Below, piece by piece: positions 9,221 to 17,704 of a stretch of DNA of 62,194 nt. The stretch covers positions 124,281 through 186,474 of the forward strand of contig CANMFL010000007.1 in NCBI GenBank assembly GCA_947497185.1, in the 5' to 3' direction. The notes beneath the pieces are model-generated. The model saw nothing but the letters and a program-made list of their open reading frames with translations. It ran no database searches and had not been told where the DNA came from. The first letter of the stretch is position 1, and each line of letters begins with the position of its first letter. Source of the DNA: an uncultured Paracoccaceae bacterium (lineage in GTDB: Bacteria; Pseudomonadota; Alphaproteobacteria; Rhodobacterales; Rhodobacteraceae). A program made the position numbers and the translations under genes.

Positions 9221-10726
9221 TCATTCATGTTTAACGGGCGCGGCACGGTTGGTCAGCGGTATTTCCTTAAGCATCATAGCAAAAATTAACCCGATGAACC
9301 CAAGACCTGCTGCGATCCAAAAGATCGGCTGCAATGATCCCACGACACCTTCGGCCAAGGTCAGACGCGCGGCGTCGGTCATGTCTGCAAGCAATTTCGG
9401 ATCGACTTGGATCGACTCACCGCCACCTTCGATAGCGCCGCCCATGCGTGACGCGAAAATTGCGCCGAACACGGCCACGGCCAATGACCCACCGATCTGG
9501 CGGAACATAAGACCAGACGCGGTCGCAGTGCCAAGCTGTTCACGTGGCACTGCGTTCTGCACGGCGGTTGTGACGACAGGAAAAATGCAGCCCATACCAG
9601 CGCCGACGCAGGCCAAGGATACGCCAAATACGACGCCCGATGTGTCTGGCGTGAGGCGGCTTAACAGCAGCATTCCCAGGATAAGGAAACTTGCGCCGAT
9701 TATCGGCAGCGCGCGGTAACGCCCCGTTTTGTCCATGTAACGGCCCGATAGCGTCGATGTGGTCAGGATGCCGAATGTCATCGGGATTAGCATCAGCCCT
9801 GATATTGTGGGCGACGTGCCTTTGGCGATTTGTAGGTAAACGGGCAAGAATGTCAGCGATCCGAACATTGCAGCGCCTGCCACAAATCCGATGATGGATG
9901 TGACCCAGAACACGTTCTGACGGAACAGGCTTAATGGCAAAATTGGCTCTGGCGCGCGTGTTTCGGCCCACAGGAATAGGGTGACGGAACTGATGGCCAG
10001 CATCAAAAGCCCGATGCTTTGCGGCGACGACCATTCGAAACTGCGGCCACCGAGGCTACTGAATAACGTGAGCGAGGCGAGTGCGACAGATAGCGATGCA
10101 GCGCCCAGCCAGTCGATTTTGTGCGACACACGTTTGCCCGTTGGTTTGAAGCCAGAGGCGAAGCCCAGCACGGCCAGCAATCCGATAGGGATGTTCACGA
10201 AGAAAATCCAATGCCACGTGAACACGTCAACAAACCAGCCCCCGATGAGTGGCCCGATTACGGATGACACAGAGAATACGGCGGCGAAAACGCCTTGAAT
10301 TTTGCCGCGATCACGCGGTGGGATGACGTCGCCGATCACGGATAGCGCAAGGACGAACAGGCCGCCGCCGCCGAGCCCTTGAAGGGCACGAGAGAAGATC
10401 AGCATAGTCATGGAATTTGCAAGGCCGCACAGCGCGGACCCCAGTAGAAACAGGCCCACGGAGACAAAAACCGTGTTTCGTCGCCCGTAAAGATCACCGA
10501 TTTTGCCGTAAAGCGGGGCAACCACCGTCGAGGCCAGAATATACGCTGTCACAACCCACGATAGGTGATCTAGTCCGCCAAGATCGGCCACAATTGTCGG
10601 CAATGCGGTGGATACAATCGTTTGATCCAGCGACGCAAGCAACAACAGCAAGCCGATTGATGCGACGATCATGCGAATGGAATGCTCGGGCTGGGCTTCC
10701 GGAATGGTTGGGGTGGGGTGCGACAT
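9221..10726 (-). CDS. MFS multidrug efflux transporter, DHA2 (14-TM) family
   Basis: 501 residues with about 14 hydrophobic segments. The motif set of EmrB/QacA-type drug:H+ antiporters is clear: LDQTIVSTALPTI in the first segment, WVVTAYILAS and GKIGDLYGRRN (motif A) after the second, and the motif-C-like VIGPLIGGWFVD in segment five. The substrate cannot be read from sequence. It is divergent from a MarR-family regulator with a 117-base intergenic region that carries three copies of one half-site, so drug- or phenolic-inducible derepression is the likely control. Confidence 0.92.
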   Translation of the reverse strand: MSHPTPTIPEAQPEHSIRMIVASIGLLLLLASLDQTIVSTALPTIVADLGGLDHLSWVVTAYILASTVVAPLYGKIGDLYGRRNTVFVSVGLFLLGSALCGLANSMTMLIFSRALQGLGGGGLFVLALSVIGDVIPPRDRGKIQGVFAAVFSVSSVIGPLIGGWFVDVFTWHWIFFVNIPIGLLAVLGFASGFKPTGKRVSHKIDWLGAASLSVALASLTLFSSLGGRSFEWSSPQSIGLLMLAISSVTLFLWAETRAPEPILPLSLFRQNVFWVTSIIGFVAGAAMFGSLTFLPVYLQIAKGTSPTISGLMLIPMTFGILTTSTLSGRYMDKTGRYRALPIIGASFLILGMLLLSRLTPDTSGVVFGVSLACVGAGMGCIFPVVTTAVQNAVPREQLGTATASGLMFRQIGGSLAVAVFGAIFASRMGGAIEGGGESIQVDPKLLADMTDAARLTLAEGVVGSLQPIFWIAAGLGFIGLIFAMMLKEIPLTNRAAPVKHE

Positions 10727-10765
10727 GGAAACTCCAGAAATAGGTTTGGCAAACTATGACGCGCG

Positions 10766-10809
10766 CAATTACATGTCAATGTCATGTAATTGCAAAACAC
10801 ATGTAATTG
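10766..10809. promoter_or_regulatory. MarR-type operator: inverted repeat plus a third direct half-site
   Basis: A perfect 10-bp inverted repeat, CAATTACATG (10766-10775) and CATGTAATTG (10783-10792), has a 7-base spacer. An exact third copy of CATGTAATTG lies at 10800-10809, 17 bases downstream of the second. The array sits between the divergent efflux pump and MarR genes and is a strong candidate operator for control of both. Confidence 0.85.
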
Positions 10810-10843
10810 ACACTGACAGCAACATTTGCAAAATACCCGCATC

Positions 10844-11407
10844 ATGACAGACCAAAAACCAAAGCCCGTTTTGCCGCGCAACTTTCAAGCCAGAATTCCA
10901 GAGCTTCTCAAGGATGCTGGTTACTCCGAAGGTGCGACGCAAACATTGCTCGACTTGGATTCGGCGATTTTCCGGTGGAAAAGTGCAATGATGAAGGGCG
11001 ATATACCGTCGCAACTGGTGGCCGAAATTGGCAGCGATTTAGACCTGACGCAGTTTAGGTTTCTGACCGCGATCCTGCGGATCGAAGAGGGCATCGGGCG
11101 CGACACCCAAGAGGCCGCAACGATTGGTTTGGTGGCAGAAGAGTTGAACGTCGATCCGTCGCGGGCCAGCCGTCTGGCCGCGGACCTGATTGCACGTGGC
11201 TATCTGCGTCGCGAGGCGGCCCAAGACGACGGGCGCAAGTCGATTGTCGTTTTGACCGATCACGCCGAAGACGTTTTTGCCAAGTTTCGCGAGTTGAAAT
11301 GGGCTAAGTTCCTGTCGATTTTGTCAGACTGGGACGAGGCGGAAATCGGCGAATTTGCGCGGTTGTTCGAGAAATATTTTGCAAGCGCCGAGCGGGTATT
11401 CGGCTAG
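10844..11407 (+). CDS. MarR family transcriptional regulator
   Basis: 187 residues with a winged helix-turn-helix in the middle: helix LVAEELNVDPSRASRLAADLIARGYLRREAAQDDGRKSIV-like wing ends with the D-x-R-x-x-x-V-x-L-T pattern typical of MarR. It probably represses the divergent DHA2 pump and itself. The ATG at 10844 begins MTDQKP; an in-frame ATG six codons earlier lies very close to the operator. The N-terminal extension of about 60 residues before the wHTH is longer than in short MarR proteins. Confidence 0.9.
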   Translation: MTDQKPKPVLPRNFQARIPELLKDAGYSEGATQTLLDLDSAIFRWKSAMMKGDIPSQLVAEIGSDLDLTQFRFLTAILRIEEGIGRDTQEAATIGLVAEELNVDPSRASRLAADLIARGYLRREAAQDDGRKSIVVLTDHAEDVFAKFRELKWAKFLSILSDWDEAEIGEFARLFEKYFASAERVFG

Positions 11408-11409
11408 GT

Positions 11410-12780
11410 TCACGCTTGGAATGCGACTAAAAATGCTGTGCCGATTTCGCGGTCTTCGATCACAATAGATGCGCCGTGCATCTCGGCTATCGCTTTTGCT
11501 AGGGTCAGCCCCAAGCCATTCCCCGGCGATCCGCGACTGCTATCGGTCCTGACAAACCGCTCGAACACCCGTTCGCGGTCATTGGGTAAAATGCCGGGGC
11601 CATTATCGGTGACGCTGGCGGAAATGGTGTCGTTTTTGACCTGTGTAGTTACGGTAATCGACGCACCGCTGGGGCAGTGAAAGAGTGCGTTTTCAACAAG
11701 GTTCGCGAATAGTTGCGTCAACATATTTGGGTCGCCGCTGATCTTGGCGGGCAAAACGCTAGGCGTGAAGGTCAATGTTTGACTGGAATCCTCTGCTGCG
11801 GGCCCGAAGATATCAACGACATTTGCGATGACGTCGTTCAGGTTCACGGTGTCGAATTTCGCGCGGCGGTCCTGTGCTTCGATCTGCGCGATACGCAAAA
11901 GCGCGTTGAACGTCGCGATAATTCCTTCGACTTGTTGCAGCGCCCCGTCGATGTCTTCTGCGCTGGCAACATCACCATCGCGCATGAGTTCCAAGCGCTG
12001 CCGAAGTCTTTGCAACGGTGTCCGCAAGTCGTGGGCAATATCGTTTGATATCTGTTCCTGACTTTCCAAAAGCCGCTTGAGTTGGTCCAACGCCTTGTTG
12101 ATTCCGTTGGAAATGCGCGAGAAATCGTCGTTATCGGTCAGATGCCCAGACACCCGCGCCCCAAGATCACCCCGTGACGCCAATGCAAGCGTGTTCGATA
12201 TTTCAGCGATCCGGCCCTCAGTCACTTGCCCAACGCGAATACCCAAAAGCAAACCCAAGCCGACGACCACCAAGTAGCCGACGCCAAGTGCGATCCCGAC
12301 CGCCTCTAGTACCTCAGCGACGATGTGATTGCCGGACCCTTGGAATAGGGTGTAGGGGCCGATTTGGTCTTGGCGCATCCAGTAGCCAGCGACTTCATCG
12401 TCAATCGGGGTGGTGAGTTCGAGTGCATCAGCACCGATAAAAGACGCCACGTCTTCGGAAAGAACTGTCACAACATTGCCGACCAGAATGTCGCCTTGTG
12501 CGTTCTGCAACTGATACACACGGGCGTTTTCAAAGCTGACATCTGCGAGGGTCGCGATGCTTGATTGCAGGCCATCAATGCCCTGCGCGTCATAGATCGC
12601 CGCGAAAGTTTCCCCGTCGCCGCGCATCTGATCCGTGACCCAATCGCGGACTTCGAAATCGGTAAACCAGTAGGCACCGATAAAGACGAAAGCTGACAAA
12701 ACCGCGTAGAGCAACGAGAATTGCAGCGATAGCCGTACCGATGTACGTAGCGCGCGGAAGCGTTTGATAACGTTAAACAT
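11410..12780 (-). CDS. Sensor histidine kinase of an OmpR-type two-component system
   Basis: 456 residues: transmembrane segments at about 19-39 and 160-182 flank a 120-residue periplasmic sensor, then HAMP (about 183-235), HisKA with phospho-acceptor His250 in SNDIAHDLRTPLQ, and HATPase with N-box NLVENALFH, DNGPGI and GNGLGLTLAKAI. It overlaps the response-regulator gene by 8 bases, so they are translated together. The signal is unknown. The sensor has no recognised domain. Confidence 0.92.
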   Translation of the reverse strand: MFNVIKRFRALRTSVRLSLQFSLLYAVLSAFVFIGAYWFTDFEVRDWVTDQMRGDGETFAAIYDAQGIDGLQSSIATLADVSFENARVYQLQNAQGDILVGNVVTVLSEDVASFIGADALELTTPIDDEVAGYWMRQDQIGPYTLFQGSGNHIVAEVLEAVGIALGVGYLVVVGLGLLLGIRVGQVTEGRIAEISNTLALASRGDLGARVSGHLTDNDDFSRISNGINKALDQLKRLLESQEQISNDIAHDLRTPLQRLRQRLELMRDGDVASAEDIDGALQQVEGIIATFNALLRIAQIEAQDRRAKFDTVNLNDVIANVVDIFGPAAEDSSQTLTFTPSVLPAKISGDPNMLTQLFANLVENALFHCPSGASITVTTQVKNDTISASVTDNGPGILPNDRERVFERFVRTDSSRGSPGNGLGLTLAKAIAEMHGASIVIEDREIGTAFLVAFQA

Positions 12781-13444
12781 GTAGTGAATACCCCGTTCCG
12801 CGCACAGTATGGATCAGCGGCGTTTCAAACGGTTTGTCGACTTTGTTCCGCAAGCGGCTGATGTGCGTTTCGACGACGTTCGTGTGTGGATCAAAATGAA
12901 AATCCCAGACACCCTCAAGCAGCATCGTGCGCGTTAAAACCCGATCACTGTGGCGCATAAGGTAGCACAACAGGCGCATTTCCCTAGGCTGCAGGGCGAT
13001 GATCTGTCCGGCGCGGCTGGCGACTTGGCGCAGTAAATCTACCTCTAGATCGCCGACCTGCAGTTTGGTTTCCTCTACCGACAACGGTGGGCGGCGGGCA
13101 AGCGCGACAAGCCGCGCTGAAAGTTCAGAAAACGAGAATGGTTTTGTTAAATAATCGTCGGCACCAGCCTCTAGACCATCAACGCGGTCGGTCAGCCCTG
13201 CCATGGCGCTGAGGAACAGAATGGGGGTTTTCACGTCCGCGCCGCGAATGGCCTTGACCAGCGACAGCCCATCCAGACCGGGCAACATACGGTCAACCAC
13301 CATCACGTCAAAATCGGCATCCAATGCCGTCAGAAATCCTTGTTTGCCATCAGTGATATGCGCGACCACGTGCCCCAGATTTTTCAAGCTGCTGCAGATG
13401 TAGTCCGCCGTTTCCGTATCATCTTCGATCACCAAAACCCGCAT
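12773..13444 (-). CDS. OmpR/PhoB-family response regulator
   Basis: 223 residues: receiver domain with acidic pair EDD (7-9), phospho-acceptor Asp51 (VVDRMLPGLDG), T/S switch in LSAM and Lys in TKPFSF, then a winged-helix DNA-binding domain with NVVETHISRLRNKVD and ending VRGTGYSLHV. This C-terminal sequence is QseB/PmrA-like. I used the ATG at 13444 (MRVLVIED), the conserved start of the receiver fold; the frame is open upstream to 13474. First gene of a regulator-kinase operon, divergent from a secreted metallophosphoesterase that may be its target. Confidence 0.93.
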   Translation of the reverse strand: MRVLVIEDDTETADYICSSLKNLGHVVAHITDGKQGFLTALDADFDVMVVDRMLPGLDGLSLVKAIRGADVKTPILFLSAMAGLTDRVDGLEAGADDYLTKPFSFSELSARLVALARRPPLSVEETKLQVGDLEVDLLRQVASRAGQIIALQPREMRLLCYLMRHSDRVLTRTMLLEGVWDFHFDPHTNVVETHISRLRNKVDKPFETPLIHTVRGTGYSLHV

Positions 13445-13513
13445 CGCGCACCTTATCCAGACAGTTTGAACCACTGATACACTACCAAAGGTTTTCCGAA
13501 CATCGCCTGAACA

Positions 13514-13527
13514 TTACCAAATGGTAT
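13514..13527. promoter_or_regulatory. Weak inverted repeat between response regulator and metallophosphoesterase
   Basis: TTACC and GGTAT flank AAAT, giving a 4-bp perfect core (TACC/GGTA) with the same 4-base spacer as the stronger palindromes at 16103 and 16476. It lies in the divergent promoter region and might bind the adjacent response regulator. It is short enough to be chance. Confidence 0.25.
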
Positions 13528-13594
13528 AAATCCGATGACCATTGGGTCACGTCTCGCAGTCTACGCCCCGCCTTATAACAACATTGAGGCAGGC

Positions 13595-14716
13595 ATGTTT
13601 GACACCACAAGATCCATTCCGATTGATATCGAACGGCAACCGATTACACATTTCATTAAGAAATGCCTGAAGTGTCTTTGTGCGCTTCTGTTGCTCACGA
13701 CCGTTCTCGCAGCGGCTGAAAATAACTGGCTAGGCTACGCGTGGCGTTCTGCGCAGTTGGCTGTGCACGGGGACGACGGCAAATACGGCATCGGCAACAG
13801 TCCGGAAAGCGTTATGGACGCGGCTGCGGTCAATGCGGACGGCGCGACGACGATCCTTGCGGTTGGTGACATCGTCAGTTGCCCCGCCCCGCAAGGCATC
13901 AAACGAAACCTGTCGACATTGGCAAGCTGGGTCGGGCTCAGTGACCCGCTTGATCCAAGTCAGGTCGCCGCCACTGACACCGTGGACCTGTTGCAGCACT
14001 GGCCGAACGCCCCGATCCTTGCGCTTGGCGATATCGTTTATCGGCGTGGGACGCCGCAGGAATATGCGGATTGCTTTGATCCGATCTGGGGCGCTGTCAG
14101 CGAGCGGACGCTGCCTGCTCCGGGTAATCACGAATATTACACGCCCGCTGCATACGCCTATTTCGACTATTGGGGGCAGCAAGCGGGGCCGGATCGGCGC
14201 GGCTATTATGCGGTACAGTCGAACAACTGGCTGATCTTGTCGCTCAACACAGAAATCGACGCTGATCCGGCATCCCCCCAAGGGCAATGGCTGACCGAGA
14301 CGTTGGCCGCATCGACAGAGCAGTGCATTCTCGCGTATTACCACCGCCCTGCCTACTCGGGGCAAACGCGCAGCGGTGGGGGCAGTGAGCATGTTTTGTT
14401 TGAACAGCTTGTCTCTGCGGGTGCCGACGTCGTTCTGAATGGCCACAACCACGTCTACGAACGCACCCATCCGATGAACAGCGCGGGCGATCTGGTTGAT
14501 GACGGCGGCACCGTGTCATTTGTCGTGGGAACTGGTGGGCGTGCGCCAACAGGCGCGAATGCGATCAAGCCCGCTGATTTCACCGCCAAAACGGTATCGG
14601 ATGCGCAAGGCGTTCTGCGTCTCGATCTGCGAGGCGACAATTACGACTGGGCATTCCATTCGGTGGATGGTGCAGCGGTACTGGATCAAGGGACGCGCGG
14701 CTGTAATGCGAACTGA
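13595..14716 (+). CDS. Membrane-anchored or secreted calcineurin-like metallophosphoesterase
   Basis: 373 residues. A hydrophobic segment at about 26-44 acts as signal anchor. The metal-binding blocks of purple-acid/TRAP-type metallophosphoesterases are in order: VGDIVS, LGDIVYRRG, PGNHEYY, YYHRPAYSG and NGHNHVYERTHP, followed by VGTGGR. The likely role is phosphomonoester hydrolysis in the periplasm; the substrate is not visible. I used the ATG at 13595 (MFDTTRS) with GAGGCAGG just upstream; the frame extends 20 codons further without a good ribosome site. It is divergent from a two-component system and may be under its control. Confidence 0.85.
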   Translation: MFDTTRSIPIDIERQPITHFIKKCLKCLCALLLLTTVLAAAENNWLGYAWRSAQLAVHGDDGKYGIGNSPESVMDAAAVNADGATTILAVGDIVSCPAPQGIKRNLSTLASWVGLSDPLDPSQVAATDTVDLLQHWPNAPILALGDIVYRRGTPQEYADCFDPIWGAVSERTLPAPGNHEYYTPAAYAYFDYWGQQAGPDRRGYYAVQSNNWLILSLNTEIDADPASPQGQWLTETLAASTEQCILAYYHRPAYSGQTRSGGGSEHVLFEQLVSAGADVVLNGHNHVYERTHPMNSAGDLVDDGGTVSFVVGTGGRAPTGANAIKPADFTAKTVSDAQGVLRLDLRGDNYDWAFHSVDGAAVLDQGTRGCNAN

Positions 14717-14836
14717 CCTTTCGCCGCCGCCGCAAATTTCGTCATGCCCTCCCTTGACCTTCCAGCTGCTGGAACACCTACGTTGTGGATGAATGAGCTG
14801 CAAACATGCGCGTCACCCGCAAAAGGAGTCGATACC

Positions 14837-15589
14837 ATGCCCGATAATACCGCCGTCAAAACCGCCACGCTTTACCGGATGGTGATGACCGATCACATGT
14901 GCCCCTACGGATTGAAATCGAAAGATCTGCTCGAACGCCAAGGCTATGAAGTGGATGACCGCCATCTAACCAGCCGCGACGAGGTGGATGCATTTAAGGC
15001 CGAGCACAACGTCGAAACCACGCCCCAGACCTTTATCGATGATGAACGTATCGGCGGCTTTGATGACCTGAGCGCCTATTTCGGCAAAGCGACCAAAGAC
15101 GAAGACGCTACGACTTATACGCCTGTCATCGTCCTGTTCTCTGTCGCGGCCTTGCTGGCGATCGCTGTGACATGGTTGGTGATGGGGACTGTCTTTACGG
15201 GGCGCACGGTGGAATGGTTCATCGCGATTTCGATGGTTCTGTTAGGCTTGCAAAAACTGCAAGACGTTGAACAATTTGCCACAATGTTTCTGAACTATGA
15301 CCTGCTGGCGCAACGGTCGGTCCGGTATGGCTACGTGTACCCTTTCGTGGAAACGGGCGCAGGGCTGTTGATGTTGGCGGGTGTGATGACATGGCTGTCC
15401 GCACCTGCAGCGCTTTTCGTGGCCACCATCGGGGCGATCAGTGTGTTCAAAGCGGTTTATATCGACAAACGCGAAATCAAATGCGCCTGTGTCGGCGGTA
15501 ATAGCAAAGTGCCGCTTGGGTTTGTGTCGCTGACCGAAAATTTGATGATGATTGGCATGGCGATTTGGATGATTTCGAAAATGACGTGA
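14837..15589 (+). CDS. Glutaredoxin domain fused to MauE/DoxX-like membrane domain
   Basis: 250 residues. The N-terminal 80 residues are a glutaredoxin fold with active-site CPYG (a single cysteine), TTPQTFID (cis-Pro loop) and GGFDDL (GSH-binding loop). About four membrane segments follow from residue 95 on, with a MauE-like pattern and a pair of cysteines in IKCACVGG. The domain order suggests delivery of redox equivalents across or at the inner membrane. Strong Shine-Dalgarno AAAAGGAG precedes the ATG by 8 bases. It begins a group with a cytochrome c gene 51 bases downstream. Function is inferred from domains only. Confidence 0.82.
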   Translation: MPDNTAVKTATLYRMVMTDHMCPYGLKSKDLLERQGYEVDDRHLTSRDEVDAFKAEHNVETTPQTFIDDERIGGFDDLSAYFGKATKDEDATTYTPVIVLFSVAALLAIAVTWLVMGTVFTGRTVEWFIAISMVLLGLQKLQDVEQFATMFLNYDLLAQRSVRYGYVYPFVETGAGLLMLAGVMTWLSAPAALFVATIGAISVFKAVYIDKREIKCACVGGNSKVPLGFVSLTENLMMIGMAIWMISKMT

Positions 15590-15640
15590 GAAAAGGTTTT
15601 ACCCTCCACCCACTGGAAGGCTTAGGGCTGACGAAAAGTC

Positions 15641-16072
15641 ATGAAGGCAATACATAGAATGAAATCAACGATCGCAATTGCCGCCGTTCTGGTGGCGGGT
15701 GGCGTGGGCTACATGATGTGGCCCGCAGCATCGCAAACACCCACTGCTGCGGCACCGCTCGTCGAGGTGATCGTGCCTGAAACGCTATCGCAGAACGCCC
15801 AGTTCGGGCAGCTGGTGTATGAAGCGAAATGCGCCGTTTGCCATGGCGTGAATGCGGCTGGCCAAGATGGGGTCGCACCGCCTTTGGTGCACATTATCTA
15901 TGAGCCCAGCCACCACGGCGACGAGAGCTTCTTGCGCGCAGCGACTATGGGTGTGCAGGCACACCATTGGCCGTTCGGAAACATGCCGCCGGTCGAGGGC
16001 GTGACACCTGACGATGTGTCTTTGATCGTCGCTTACGTGCGCGCATTGCAACGTGCGAACGGGATCAACTGA
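15641..16072 (+). CDS. Small secreted or membrane-anchored c-type cytochrome
   Basis: 143 residues with an N-terminal hydrophobic signal/anchor (about 8-26) and one heme-attachment motif CAVCH (Cys64, Cys67, His68). The distal Met ligand is likely in FGNMPP, as in class I cytochromes c. A second ATG at 15659 (MKSTI) is an equally possible start. It is downstream of the glutaredoxin-MauE gene, so periplasmic electron transfer or redox sensing is plausible. The partner is unknown. Confidence 0.85.
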   Translation: MKAIHRMKSTIAIAAVLVAGGVGYMMWPAASQTPTAAAPLVEVIVPETLSQNAQFGQLVYEAKCAVCHGVNAAGQDGVAPPLVHIIYEPSHHGDESFLRAATMGVQAHHWPFGNMPPVEGVTPDDVSLIVAYVRALQRANGIN

Positions 16073-16102
16073 TTTAACCGCTGCACCGCCAAAAAAGCGC
16101 AG

Positions 16103-16120
16103 GATTACACAGATGTAATC
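16103..16120. promoter_or_regulatory. Palindrome upstream of the small membrane protein gene
   Basis: GATTACA and TGTAATC flank CAGA, a perfect 7-bp inverted repeat with a 4-base spacer, 63 bases upstream of the ATG at 16184. It matches the palindrome at 16476 in core (ATTACA-4-TGTAAT), so the two genes are probably co-regulated, most simply by the response regulator encoded at 17033. Confidence 0.7.
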
Positions 16121-16183
16121 TTGCGATCAGGCAAAGCCAAAACTTGGACCACATATCTTTTTTAGAAACAAAGGAGATTGAAA

Positions 16184-16405
16184 ATGAAAAAAGTGAAATC
16201 CATTCTGGTCAGCGCGCTGACTGCCCTGATTATTCTAGCCAGCTTTGGCGTCGGGATTATGTTCGTGGGCTTTGCCATTGTGATCGGCGGCGCATTTGCC
16301 CTCGCGATACGTCTTGGGGCCAGTGATCTGCAGGACAAGATGAAGGCGCAAGCCGAAGCGCAGGCAAAAGATGCACCGATTGATGGTGAAGGCGTCGCAG
16401 CCTAA
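16184..16405 (+). CDS. Small single-pass or hairpin membrane protein of unknown function
   Basis: 73 residues. A basic start (MKKVKS) leads into a 35-residue hydrophobic region (about 7-43) and a charged, Ala/Gln-rich tail. I do not recognise a family. Shine-Dalgarno AAGGAG lies 7 bases before the ATG at 16184; a TTG two codons upstream is too close to that site. It is preceded by the palindrome at 16103 and ends in a strong terminator, so it is its own transcription unit next to the PepSY gene. A role as an envelope-stress accessory is only a guess from context. Confidence 0.75.
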   Translation: MKKVKSILVSALTALIILASFGVGIMFVGFAIVIGGAFALAIRLGASDLQDKMKAQAEAQAKDAPIDGEGVAA

Positions 16406-16430
16406 ACTCCAATTTTATAACACTAAAACA

Positions 16431-16461
16431 GGGTGGCGATGAAAATCGCCGCCCCTTTTTT
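16431..16461 (+). terminator. Rho-independent terminator after the small membrane protein gene
   Basis: A 10-bp stem with one G-U pair (GGGTGGCGAT / ATCGCCGCCC), loop GAAA and a run of seven T. It separates the small membrane protein gene from the PepSY gene. Confidence 0.93.
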
Positions 16462-16475
16462 TGTCCATCTGCCAA

Positions 16476-16493
16476 CATTACATAATTGTAATG
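16476..16493. promoter_or_regulatory. Palindrome upstream of the PepSY protein gene
   Basis: CATTACA and TGTAATG flank TAAT, a perfect 7-bp inverted repeat with a 4-base spacer, 84 bases upstream of the ATG at 16578. It shares the ATTACA-4-TGTAAT core with the site at 16103. Confidence 0.7.
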
Positions 16494-16577
16494 GAAATCG
16501 CATTTCAGGTTGAGATTGACCTTCTATCTCTGTTTCATCGGACGACGCAGTGTCGCCCAGAAAACCGGAGAATGAAC

Positions 16578-16949
16578 ATGAAACGTACTACACTTATCGC
16601 CGCAGCAACCGCAGGTCTGATCGCTATCGGGGGCTCAGTTGCTTGGGCCGACAACCATTCATCTGAGAATGATGCCGCAGAGCTTGCGCAATTTGTCACT
16701 GACAACCCTGCGCTTGCATCCGTGATCGCGGATCTGGAAGCCCAATCTGGCGGCACAGTCACCGAAGCCGAATTCGAAGACGACATGGGCGATGGCACGA
16801 CACACGTCGAATTCGAGGTCACAATGGCCGACGGGTCGGATCAAGACTACATCTTCACCGTAGCGGACGGTAGCATGGCGCTGGACGCGGATGACCACGA
16901 CGAAGATTGCGATAAATCCGAACGCAAAGAAGGCGGACGCGGCAACTAG
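16578..16949 (+). CDS. Secreted PepSY-domain protein
   Basis: 123 residues: cleavable signal peptide (about 1-25, ending AWADN), then a PepSY-type domain (about 40-105) and an acidic tail that turns basic at its very end. PepSY proteins are often found beside OmpR-type two-component systems and are strongly induced by them; the response regulator starts 83 bases downstream. GGAG lies 7 bases before this ATG, while the ATG two codons earlier is only one base from it. Molecular role is unknown; metal or peptide binding and protease inhibition are family-level ideas. Confidence 0.82.
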   Translation: MKRTTLIAAATAGLIAIGGSVAWADNHSSENDAAELAQFVTDNPALASVIADLEAQSGGTVTEAEFEDDMGDGTTHVEFEVTMADGSDQDYIFTVADGSMALDADDHDEDCDKSERKEGGRGN

Positions 16950-17032
16950 GCCCCGATTGCGTAGCGTGCTAACATAAATGCGTTGTTTGGCGGCCTCCAC
17001 GTTGGGGGCCGCTTGATGTTCGTGAGGTTTGT

Positions 17033-17704
17033 ATGAAAATTTTGGTGATCGAAGACGACGTGACGACGGGCGACTATATCGCGCACGGTTTGCGTGAAGA
17101 AGGTCATACCGTGGACCTGATCGCCAACGGGCGTGACGGGCTGATCCAAGCCACTACCACCGCATATGACATCTTGATCGTCGATCGCATGCTGCCCGAT
17201 CTGGACGGTATTTCGATCATCAAAACCCTGCGCGGGGCGAAAAACCTGACGCCTGCGATTTTTCTGACGTCGCTTGGCGGTGTGGATGACCGGATCGACG
17301 GATTGAATGCGGGTGGTGATGATTATCTGGTCAAACCCTTTGCTTTTGGCGAGCTGTCAGCGCGGGTGGCCGCTCTTGCGCGTAGACCGCAGATGCAAGA
17401 ACAGGAAAGCACGCTGAACGCGGGCGATCTGACGATGGACCTTTTGCGCCGCAAGGTCACACGGGCGGGCGTAGAGATTGATCTTTTGCCCCGCGAATTT
17501 GCCTTGTTAGAGCATTTCCTGCGCCGCAAAGGACGCGTTCAAACTCGCACAATGCTGCTCGAATCCGTTTGGGATATCAGCTTTGACCCGCAAACAAATG
17601 TCGTTGAAACGCATATCAGTCGGCTGCGGGCGAAAGTGGACAAACCGTTCGACAAAGAACTAATCAAGACGGTGCGCGGCTCTGGGTATCGGATCGAAGA
17701 ATGA
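17033..17704 (+). CDS. OmpR/PhoB-family response regulator
   Basis: 223 residues: receiver with EDD (7-9), phospho-acceptor Asp51 (IVDRMLPDLDG), TSLGG switch and VKPFAF lysine, then a winged-helix domain with LLPREFALLEHF and NVVETHISRLRAKVD, ending VRGSGYRIEE. It is closely similar in design to the regulator at 12773. It overlaps the kinase gene by four bases (ATGA). The ATTACA-4-TGTAAT palindromes upstream of the two preceding genes are the best candidate binding sites. Confidence 0.93.
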   Translation: MKILVIEDDVTTGDYIAHGLREEGHTVDLIANGRDGLIQATTTAYDILIVDRMLPDLDGISIIKTLRGAKNLTPAIFLTSLGGVDDRIDGLNAGGDDYLVKPFAFGELSARVAALARRPQMQEQESTLNAGDLTMDLLRRKVTRAGVEIDLLPREFALLEHFLRRKGRVQTRTMLLESVWDISFDPQTNVVETHISRLRAKVDKPFDKELIKTVRGSGYRIEE

